Positions 56,969-64,000 of a stretch of DNA of 64,000 bases are shown in pieces. The stretch is from Stagonosporopsis chrysanthemi. Lineage: Eukaryota > Ascomycota > Dothideomycetes > Pleosporales > Didymellaceae. Every line of letters starts with the position of its first letter. Positions within the stretch are counted from its first letter, which is position 1. Position numbers and translations under genes: made by a program. Location: the NCBI GenBank assembly GCA_022560025.1, contig JAFISE010000072.1, positions 89,385-153,384 on the forward strand, read 5' to 3'. The notes beneath the pieces are model-generated. The model saw nothing but the letters and a program-made list of their open reading frames with translations, was not told where the DNA came from and did no database searches.

Positions 56969-57961
56969 TCATGCTTTCGGCGGCGGCTGCGTTGCTGCTT
57001 GGAGCTGCTCCTGCGCCTCTTTGGCGGCCATCTCCCTCGCCTTCTGCCTGAAGCCTTCAATCTTGTCATCGATGATGGCAATCTCCGCCTCCAGCTTCAG
57101 AAGTTTCTCTTGCAGCATCTCCTCGTATCTGTCGTCAGTCAGGACTTCCATAGGGCTCCACTTCATGTCCGCGATGCGCTCCATGAAATTCTTCCTCTTC
57201 TCTCCCTTGGCGGCCAGCCGAGCATCCTCTTCGAGCTCCTCGGTGTTCTTCTTGTCGAGGAAGTTGTACCCCTTCTGGCCCATGAAGCCGAAGAGAGCGA
57301 ACATGAAGGTGCCTGGGACGGCATTGCGCGGCCCTCGAAAGAGAAGACCCATACTAAGGCCTGTGAATGCGCCGGCGATGGTGGAAGCGCGGACTTTGTC
57401 GGAGCGAGTGGGCTTCAGATCAGTGCGGCTTTCCAAGGGCAGGCCTCGAGTAGCCTTCCACCAGTTGCGAAGGCCATCTGGATTGAGAATGACGGTGCGA
57501 GTGGCCCAAAAGGTGCTCCCCAGGGCAAAGCACTGGATTCCAGAGGCGATGGCAAACAGGACTGGAGTCTGAGTCCGGAGGGTTCCAGAGACGGCGCCGA
57601 TAGCAGTTCCGGGGACGGCTGGGCGTGGTCAGAAGTTGTTGCATGCACGGTTGCTACTACTGACTGCTACTGCTACTGCTACAGCTATGATGACTACTAC
57701 TATGATGACTACTACTATGATGACTACAGGGACAGAGACATTGCTTCCAGGATGTTGGGATTGCACCGTCTAGTTCGACGGGTGCAAGAGACACCCAAGG
57801 TACGGCAATGGTTGAGATGGCCAAAGATTTTCTTGTGACGGCTGCGATGATCTGATACCAAGGAGAAGAGCACACATACCGGTCAGCCCGCCTATACCGG
57901 CAGCCTGCTTGATCACATCCAGGGGATGGGTGACGTGTCCAGGGGCGTCAGGCTGCTGCAT
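56969..57961 (-). CDS. Tim17-like mitochondrial membrane protein (tentative)
   Basis: Exons 57,961-57,880 and 57,618-56,969 give 243 residues. The first part, PLDVIKQAAGIGGLT, leads to small-residue-rich hydrophobic segments (AVPGTAIGAVSG, ALGSTFWATRTVIL, then ASTIAGAFTGLSMGLLF and GTFMFALFGFMGQKGY). Gly/Ala-rich helices of this kind recall the Tim17/22/23 fold, but that match is by eye. The last 100 residues form a charged coiled coil (KLLKLEAEIAIIDDKIEG). The 261-nt intron is long for this window and contains a tandem repeat. It shares a 302-bp promoter region with eIF4B. Function is not known with confidence. Confidence 0.8.
57686..57727. repeat. 15-bp tandem repeat within an intron
   Basis: TATGATGACTACTAC occurs nearly three times in a row, preceded by CTGCTA triplet repeats, inside the intron of the minus-strand gene. 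This explains why the intron is longer than its neighbours'. It is likely a neutral expansion. Confidence 0.85.
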
Positions 57962-58263
57962 GGTTCTCTCCCCTGGGCGTCCGGGCAGCTGCACAATGGA
58001 CGGTGGTGGTGGTGGTGGTGATGGTGGTCACGGCTGATGGCCGGCGGACGGGTGTGGTGATGTAAACGCAGGTCTGTGCGCAATCCAAAATTGCAGAACG
58101 CACTTGCGAATTCCCGGCACGAGAGTGCTTGGGTGGATCTCGAGCGGCAGCCCCAACAACGACACCACCACCACCACACACGACGACCGAGAGCAGACCC
58201 CGCTCTCATACACACCTGGACAGCGCGCGGAAATTCACTGCGCGTTGACGGCAAACCGCAATC
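57962..58263. promoter_or_regulatory. Divergent promoter with GGT/ACC triplet runs
   Basis: The minus-strand Tim17-like gene and plus-strand eIF4B start from opposite ends of this 302-bp region. It holds a (GGT)n run at 58,002-58,028 and an ACC run near 58,150-58,180. No TATA box is visible. Confidence 0.5.
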
Positions 58264-60180
58264 ATGGGTACGCTCCCCGGCGCCCGCGCAGGCCGCGTGC
58301 AGCGCGGCGGCTTTTTTGCCCCGCGCTGTACGGCCTCAATTTGCTGGAGCCACGGCTGACCGACGGCGCAGCGCCCAAGAACAAGAAGGTGGAGAAGATG
58401 TCCCTGGGAGACTTCCTGGGAGACCAGTGTACGCCGCCCCCGCCCCCGCCCGGTGCGCGCGCCGACGACGACTGACCCGCGAGCAGCTCTGGGATCCTGG
58501 GCCGACGAGATGGAGGACGCGCCCATGCCCCGTGAGTACCCCCTCCGCCCCGCCCCGCCCCGCCCGCATACTGACAGACGGCAGGCGCAGGTACACTCGC
58601 TGCCCGCCCGCGACGCAACGGCATGCTGACACGGCTCTAGGAGGCGGCTTTGGCGGCGGCAGCTACGGCGGCGACAGGCCCTCGTACGGCTCTGGCGGCG
58701 GCTTCAGCTCTGCCCGCACCGACAGCTTTGGTGCGTCACGGCCCCTGGCCCCTCGTCCGCTGCGCCATGCGCATGCTAACACAGTCTCCCAGCCGAGCGC
58801 GGCTTCGCGACCCGCGAGCAGCTCCCCATGCCCTCGAAGCCCCCGTACACGGCCCATCTCGGCAACCTCTCCTTCGACGCCACCGAGGGCGACGTCAATG
58901 ACTTCTTCGCCGACTGCGAGGTCACCAACGTGCGCATCGTCGAGGACAAGCTCGACCGCAAGCCCAAGGGCTTCGGCTACGTCGAGTTCGGCTCGCTCGA
59001 TGGCCTGAAGAAGGCGCTCGACCTGTCCGGCTCCCAGTTCCAGGGCCGCAACGTGCGCGTCAGCGTCGCCGAGCCCCGTACGTATGCCCTCCCACTACGT
59101 CGAACACGCCTCTAACTGCTCCACACAGCCAAGGACCGCCCTGAAGCCAGGGACATCTCCGACTGGTCTCGCAAGGGGCCCCTCCCTGACCTTCCCGGCC
59201 AACGTCCCGGCCCCGGACGTGGCTACAGCAGCCGCAACTTCGATGCCGGATCTGATGCCGGCAGCGACCGCGGCGAGCGCAGGCGTCCTGCTTTTGAGAG
59301 CGACGGCAAGCAGCGCGACTTTGGCAACTGGGAGCGCAGGGGTCCCCTCTCTCCCTCCGCAGAGGGCCCCAGGGAGGGCGGCAGGCGCTTCGATGGTCCT
59401 CGTGAGCCCCGCGAAGGTGGCTTCCGCGAGAGGCAGTCCCCAGCATGGGGTGAGGGCCGTCCCGAGGGCGAGCGTGCTCCCCGCCGTGAGTTCCAGCCAG
59501 CCGAGGGCAGGCCACAGCCGGAGAGGCAGCCTACCGCTGCCGATCAGGACAGCCAGTGGAGGTCAAAGATGCGCCCTGATGTTGCATCTCCCACTGGTAC
59601 CCCTGACGCCAGCACACCCTCGTCCCCTGCTCCTCTTGCCAGCCGTCCCAAGTTGAACCTTGCGAAGCGCACCGTGTCCGAGGCGCCCACTGCCTCGGCC
59701 GCTACTCCCTCCGACAAGCCCAACCCCTTTGGCGCTGCCCGTCCCATTGACACAGCTGCCCGCGAGAGGGAGGTCGAGGAGAAGCAGAAGCAGGCCGCAC
59801 AGCAGAAGAAGGAGGCTGATGATAAGGCTCGTGAGGAGAAGAAGGCCAAGGAGGCTGCTGCCAAGGAGACCGTTCCTGCAAAGTCGGCTGAAGAGCCCAA
59901 GAGTGACGACGTTCCCCAAGCCGTCGAGAACCCGGAGGCTGAGGCCCAGGACGAGTCTGCCAATGGCGAACTCGTCGATGACAAGAGCGTCAAGCCACAG
60001 GAGCCTGTTGTGGCACCCAAGGACGGCGGGTCGTGGAGGCGCAAGTCTAGCACACCTGCAGCACCTGCTACCACAACCGAGACCATGGATGAGGACGGTT
60101 GGAGCACTGTCACCAAAGCACCCAAGAACACCCGCAACAACCGTCGCGGAGGCGCTCCTGCCCGTGCCATTGCCTCGTAA
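58264..60180 (+). CDS. TIF3: Translation initiation factor eIF4B (RRM protein)
   Basis: Six exons: 58,264-58,267, 58,372-58,428, 58,487-58,531, 58,641-58,730, 58,793-59,077 and 59,129-60,180, giving 510 residues. The first exon is only ATGG. The N-terminus reads MAPKNKKVEKMSLGDFLGD, then LGSWADEMED, and Gly-rich repeats. One RRM follows with HLGNLSFDAT (RNP2) and KGFGYVEF (RNP1). After the last intron, DISDWSRKGPLPDLP is a hallmark of fungal eIF4B. The C-terminal half has Arg/Gly/Asp-rich sequence and a charged coiled coil. eIF4B helps eIF4A unwind mRNA leaders. The acceptor at 58,483 or 58,486 is a GAGCAG tandem, so exon 3 may vary by one codon. Confidence 0.93.
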
Positions 60181-61169
60181 GTCATTAGCTGCACACAGCG
60201 GTGGTGACTCGGTGGTCTGTTCTTATTGCGTTCCTCAAAATAGCAACGTCGCGCATTTCACCGGCGTGGCGGAGTCATTCTCAAACGGTTTTGCTATCTG
60301 TTCATTCTGAGCAGCTGTGTCTTGTTGGCAGTCTTTCGAGCGTACTTGTGCCTTGCGTTCCAAAAGCGATGCAAAGCGTTCGTCCGCTTGGCGGGGCCAA
60401 CGGTTCTCAGGCTGCACCCTCACCGGTCCATGTCGCTCACGATACCCGAGCATGCCGTTACACTGTTTTTCTTCCGTCCACAAAAGTTACGGTTTTCTCA
60501 TCGCAGCATCTTGTCCGTACATCTAGGCTTCGAAAATCTTGGACCTGCCATCTTCTCGAACACCTTGGCCGAACACACCCAAAACTTGGGAAGCTCCCAC
60601 TCCGCTTACGAGGTCAATGTCGTGACGATAATGCACTTTTCCATAGACATGGGTGCTTGGGCATGTATTTATTTGCAGGTTAGATTGACGATTGAATTCT
60701 CCACTTCGACTCCACTCTACTGCTCCATTTGAGCAATGTGATGTGCTAAACTCCGACGCCGCCGAGCCTGGAATGTGCTTTGTGGGTTTCTCTTCGTTGT
60801 CAGTATGTTGGTGGACAGGGGAGGTGGGACGTTTGATGATCGCCGTTGACGTCGATCCGCTCCCGTTGACAGGGCTGCCCTGTTCAGCCGCCCCTCATAC
60901 GTCAGACTGTCCAACTTCGATATCTTGCTTTAGTGTTGTGAAACATCCCCAATACTGCCGGCTTGGAGTATTACATGCTGATTCACATCGTTTTGTAGCA
61001 AATCCCGTCGAAATTTGCTTCATCCAATCCATACTTTCTGAATTGAGCTACTGCATTCCAGCTGCAAGGCAAGGCAAAGCAGAAACCGTGTGCTACATTT
61101 GTAACACCAGCAAGCTCTGGAGCACTTCAACTTTTCCCATCTGTACTCAGCATATTGCATACACCAGCC
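60181..61169. other. Intergenic region
   Basis: Nearly 1 kb downstream of eIF4B. Plus-strand frames at 60,201-60,732 overlap each other and show no domain, so they are likely chance frames. The right end should carry the promoter of the next gene; a GCATAT stretch near 61,150 is the only AT-rich site. Confidence 0.45.
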
Positions 61170-62417
61170 ATGTCTACGAAACCACAGACGACTGGTCCAA
61201 ATCCGACAACAGCAGCTCCAGCGAAACAAGCGAGGTCCCGCAAAGCAGCTAACCCAGACGCTTCCACTGCAGGGCGGGCAGGCTCAGCAGGCGGTGTCGT
61301 GCTCGAGAAAGAAGTTTCGAAAAAGTCCTCCACTCCAACGACAGCTACAGCTCCCAAAACCGCTCCGATCCAACCCAAAGACGCACCACCCAAACGCAAA
61401 CCCAGGAAGCTAAACAAAGAACCAACATCCACATCCACATCAACAGCACCAGAAAAAGTCCTCTCCACCGACGCCGCGGAGCTCGAAGCCCTCAAATCCC
61501 GCGTCCGAGGCCTCGAGGCCAAAGTCGACGATCTCTACAGATCCACACCAGCCATTGGTAGTGGAAATGCTGCACCGCGCTCACCTCGCCGCCGGGGCAA
61601 GGGACGCAAGACATCGAGTGCCACCACAACAGCCACATTGGGCAACCTCGCGGCAAAGAAGGAGAAGGACAAGGACGGGCAGCAGGGAACAGCGGTCGAC
61701 GACGAGGAAGAAGCAGACGAGGAGCTCGACAGGCTGGAGTCGGAGCTCGAAGTCGCGCGGCAGGACCTCGCGCTGTACCGTCCGGGGGGAGCAGGACAAC
61801 CAGGGCGCCCTCGCCCGCGGCGAGTGGACAGCGAGGACGTCGACGATGTCGAGGAAGTGCCGCGGGAGCGGCCTGGTGTAGCAGTCGGGAGCGACAGGCA
61901 AGTGACTCTCAGTGGCAGCTACCGCATCCCGCTACCTGCGACGCTGAACCCGGAGGACGTCAAGACGATCCAGAGCGGGGTGACGGCTGCGCAGAACGTG
62001 GCACGGTCGTTTCTGGACCAGCGGCGTGCGAACCAGGCGTTGCGGAACGCGCAGGCCGACGCGGGACCGCCGCCGAGTGCAAAGGCGAGCGCAGGCGCGG
62101 CCGCAAGTTCGAATGCAGGTGCGAAGACGAGAGTGCCCCGGGCGGCAGAGCAGGGTGTGGACCTTAGCGCGCAGGAGACGGGCGCGGGCAAGCAGAGCTG
62201 GGGCGAGTGGATTGGCGGGTATAGCATGGCGATTAGTCGGGCGGTGAAGACTATCGAGCATGAGGCTGCTATGGAGGCGCAGAAGCCGGGGCAGACGCGC
62301 GGGACAGCCAAGCCGAAGGCGGGTGCGGGTGCGGGCGCGGGGGGTGCGGCGCGCAAGAAGAGACCGGCTGCGAAGACGACGCTGAGCGGGGAGCAGGTGG
62401 AGGGGTTGATGAGCTGA
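61170..62417 (+). CDS. Disordered/coiled-coil protein of unknown function
   Basis: An intronless frame of 415 residues starts at ATG 61,170; the frame is open slightly further up without ATG. The first 95 residues are Thr/Pro/Ala/Lys-rich. A coiled coil covers about 98-125 (ELEALKSRVRGLEAKVDDLY), followed by a basic stretch and an acidic one (DDEEEADEELDRLE). The conserved-looking core is about 250-295 with SGSYRIPLPATLNPEDVKTI and a NVARSFLDQRR helix. Another short motif, WGEWIGGYSMAISRAVKTIE, lies near 356-375. I cannot name a family. Codon use is strongly GC-biased at third positions, supporting a real gene. Confidence 0.8.
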   Translation: MSTKPQTTGPNPTTAAPAKQARSRKAANPDASTAGRAGSAGGVVLEKEVSKKSSTPTTATAPKTAPIQPKDAPPKRKPRKLNKEPTSTSTSTAPEKVLSTDAAELEALKSRVRGLEAKVDDLYRSTPAIGSGNAAPRSPRRRGKGRKTSSATTTATLGNLAAKKEKDKDGQQGTAVDDEEEADEELDRLESELEVARQDLALYRPGGAGQPGRPRPRRVDSEDVDDVEEVPRERPGVAVGSDRQVTLSGSYRIPLPATLNPEDVKTIQSGVTAAQNVARSFLDQRRANQALRNAQADAGPPPSAKASAGAAASSNAGAKTRVPRAAEQGVDLSAQETGAGKQSWGEWIGGYSMAISRAVKTIEHEAAMEAQKPGQTRGTAKPKAGAGAGAGGAARKKRPAAKTTLSGEQVEGLMS

Positions 62418-62556
62418 GTTGAGAGTATATGGATAGATGTCTGTGGTGTGAGCATGGAAGGAATGGAGGGAAAGGAGGAAGATGTCAGTAGCACGCATAG
62501 CATGTAAGGCGTCTGAACTCGCGACTACGAAGTCGATCGTCTTGCTTTATTGGAAG
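62418..62556. other. Convergent gene ends
   Basis: The unknown gene (+) and the NDUFAF6-like gene (-) end here, 139 bases apart. No further feature is seen. Confidence 0.4.
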
Positions 62557-63711
62557 TTATAATCTCCGCCGTGTGTACGCCCAGTATGCTTTTGCGGGCA
62601 GCTTCCAGTCGTTCTGCCTCAAGCTTGGGGCGAACAAGTCAAAATCTGCCTTCTGCAGCCGGTCTAGCCACGACTGCGTGCTGATACTCGACATGAAGAC
62701 ACCAAAAGCTTGCTCGACCTCGTTTAGCTGCTGCTCTTTCCCTGCATCCAATTGCTCGACCCCGTACTGGTGCTCTTCCTCGTTCTGATGTTCAAAGTCG
62801 TGGCCGAGCGTGCCTTCGGAGCGCAGCTTGGACAGCATGTCGCGAGCGGTAATCAAGTGGTCGTTTGCGCGCGTTGCTACTGTGAAGACGGCGTCTTTCA
62901 GGCCTGGGGCCTCGCCGCCTATGCGGAAAATGTCCTCTTCCCTGACGTTCGCCTCAGCCATGACGTCCAGTGGCAGCAGTACCGCGCCCTGCGCCGGCCC
63001 TGACTGCCCCGTCATGTGGTTTGCTGTGCCGCCTGGCTGTGGTTGGGGAAATGCAATCAGCGGGACGCCACGCAGTACGGCAGCGATGCCTGTTGCTTTT
63101 CCAATATGCGAGGCGATGTGGTCGGTCGTTAGACTCGCCTGCGGCAGGCTGCTCAGCGTCAGATACATCAAGGTCGAGTAGGTGTTTTCGGCGTAGCTTT
63201 CCAGCGACTGGAGCGTGGGGTACGGTGGGTTTCCGAGGTGCTGCTCGCGTGTGTTGATGATGCGGTGGAACCAGTTCTTGCTCAGGCGACTCTTCCCCCC
63301 GGTGCGGTTGTGCAGGTCTTCGGCGGCGTGGGCAAGCAGGATGGCGACGGGCTCTTTTGGCGGGGAGCCAGACAGGGCTTTGGTGACTGTGTCGCGCCAG
63401 AACTGCATACGCATCATGCCAATGGTGGGTGTGCTGGTCGTGTCGGCCACGCGGGCGACGTCGACGTTGAAGGCGCGGATGGCGAGGTAGGCATCGCGGG
63501 CAGACGGCGGTATGAAGGACTGGAGGATGTGTGAGGGTGTGTCGTAGCTGCGGACGAGATTGGCGCAGTAGGCCCTGGCGCGCTCCACCTCAGCTTGGGA
63601 GGGCCGCGGGGCGTCTGTGAAGCATTGCGATGTTTGTTTGCGCCGCTGCTGGGGCGCCGAGACTGTGTAGATGCGCCGTACGGGAGCTGCGCGGAGCTTT
63701 GCAGTTTGCAT
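62557..63711 (-). CDS. NDUFAF6-like squalene/phytoene synthase-fold protein
   Basis: An intronless frame of 384 residues starts at ATG 63,711. The first 30 residues (MQTAKLRAAPVRRIYTVSAP) are basic and lack acids, fitting a mitochondrial presequence. The body has the isoprenoid-synthase-like fold seen in NDUFAF6: ARAYCANLVRSYD, FIPPSARDAYLAIRAFNVDVA, GMMRMQFWRD, and LESYAENTYSTLMYL. The Asp-rich catalytic motifs of true squalene synthases are not intact, so it is likely non-enzymatic. In animals NDUFAF6 (Sicily) is needed to assemble respiratory complex I; the same role is inferred here. Confidence 0.88.
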   Translation of the reverse strand: MQTAKLRAAPVRRIYTVSAPQQRRKQTSQCFTDAPRPSQAEVERARAYCANLVRSYDTPSHILQSFIPPSARDAYLAIRAFNVDVARVADTTSTPTIGMMRMQFWRDTVTKALSGSPPKEPVAILLAHAAEDLHNRTGGKSRLSKNWFHRIINTREQHLGNPPYPTLQSLESYAENTYSTLMYLTLSSLPQASLTTDHIASHIGKATGIAAVLRGVPLIAFPQPQPGGTANHMTGQSGPAQGAVLLPLDVMAEANVREEDIFRIGGEAPGLKDAVFTVATRANDHLITARDMLSKLRSEGTLGHDFEHQNEEEHQYGVEQLDAGKEQQLNEVEQAFGVFMSSISTQSWLDRLQKADFDLFAPSLRQNDWKLPAKAYWAYTRRRL

Positions 63712-64000
63712 TGGGATAAAGGCGCCACACAAACGCGAGTACAATTACAAGAACACAGGCTGTAGAGGAACAAGGAAACGCCCCGTTCTCGTGGTGTATC
63801 AACGTAAAACACAGCGTACTTGTACAGACTGATATCCAGAAATTATGTCCACAGCGGTAATCCGCAAAGAGCAGATGGCAATTCGCCGATGATGCCGTCA
63901 TTACCGTGTCTGTGCGCGTGACGCCCGGATTCGCGTGACGCCCGCTTTTTACTAGTAAAAGCAGCAAAATTTAGCATCTTTAAAGCTAAATAACTCTTTA
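63712..64000. other. Promoter, then edge of a probable transposon
   Basis: The first 200 bases form the promoter of the NDUFAF6-like gene. From 63,915 the motif CGCGTGACGCCCG occurs twice (63,915-63,927 and 63,932-63,944), followed by TTTTACTAGTAAAA (63,947-63,960) and AT-rich DNA in which Y-C-R sites are almost absent. This looks like the terminal repeat of another DNA transposon entering at the window edge. Confidence 0.5.

Noticed and set aside
56909..57838. 309-codon plus-strand ORF
   Set aside because: Antisense of the Tim17-like gene; the tail is a Tyr/Asp run made by the intron's tandem repeat.
58076..59008. 310-codon plus-strand ORF overlapping eIF4B
   Set aside because: Pro/Arg/Ala-rich product of reading through eIF4B introns in the wrong frame.

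Overview
The window looks like nuclear DNA of a filamentous ascomycete. Introns are short (about 45 to 110 nt) with GT starts, CTRAY-type branch sites and AG ends, and the gene set includes a HET-domain protein, Chs7, a fungal DUF1749 hydrolase and a Ptm1-type membrane protein. A very AT-rich, RIP-like repeat block sits sharply beside normal gene-rich DNA, which fits Dothideomycetes such as Pleosporales. That placement is inference; no marker gene was compared.

Bases 1 to about 24,980 are a nested graveyard of transposons. Stop codons are everywhere and no gene is intact, but the elements can still be read through the damage: Ty3/gypsy gag and pol on both strands, three pogo/Fot1-type DNA transposons, a foldback element, and a 125-bp LTR-like repeat family. 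One LTR pair (11,417-11,892 and 23,588-24,094, with CCTTG target duplications) encloses two head-to-tail gag-pol copies and itself sits inside a pogo element whose halves lie at 11,066-11,416 and 24,095-24,772. C in the context Y-C-R, and G in Y-G-R, is almost gone from the block, which is a narrower mutation signature than plain CpA.

From 24,992 the DNA is normal. In order: HET-domain protein (+), Chs7 chitin synthase export chaperone (+), dihydroxyacetone kinase (+), 2OG-Fe(II) dioxygenase-like protein (-), Iba57/CAF17 mitochondrial Fe-S factor (-), Ptm1-type seven-helix protein (-), Ncs2/Ctu2 tRNA 2-thiolation protein (+), short-chain dehydrogenase (+), a broken DUF1749 hydrolase (+), a small Cys-containing ORF (+), an OBAP/DUF1264 protein (+), a NOPCHAP1-like protein (-), a 4EHP-type eIF4E (+), prohibitin 1 (+), a GFA/CENP-V zinc protein (+), a C2H2 zinc finger factor with a possible frameshift near its N-terminus (+), a Tim17-like membrane protein (-), eIF4B (+), a coiled-coil protein of unknown function (+) and an NDUFAF6-like complex I assembly factor (-).

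These genes do not form a pathway cluster. They are housekeeping functions in mitochondria (Iba57, prohibitin, NDUFAF6-like, Tim17-like), translation and tRNA modification (eIF4B, 4EHP, Ncs2) and the secretory pathway (Chs7, Ptm1), in a compact, partly divergent arrangement. The last 90 bases appear to enter another transposon. I found no rRNA, tRNA, CRISPR array or convincing new enzymatic system. The most notable points are the Y-C-R mutation signature, the two-copy LTR composite, the DUF1749 pseudogene and the C2H2 gene structure.
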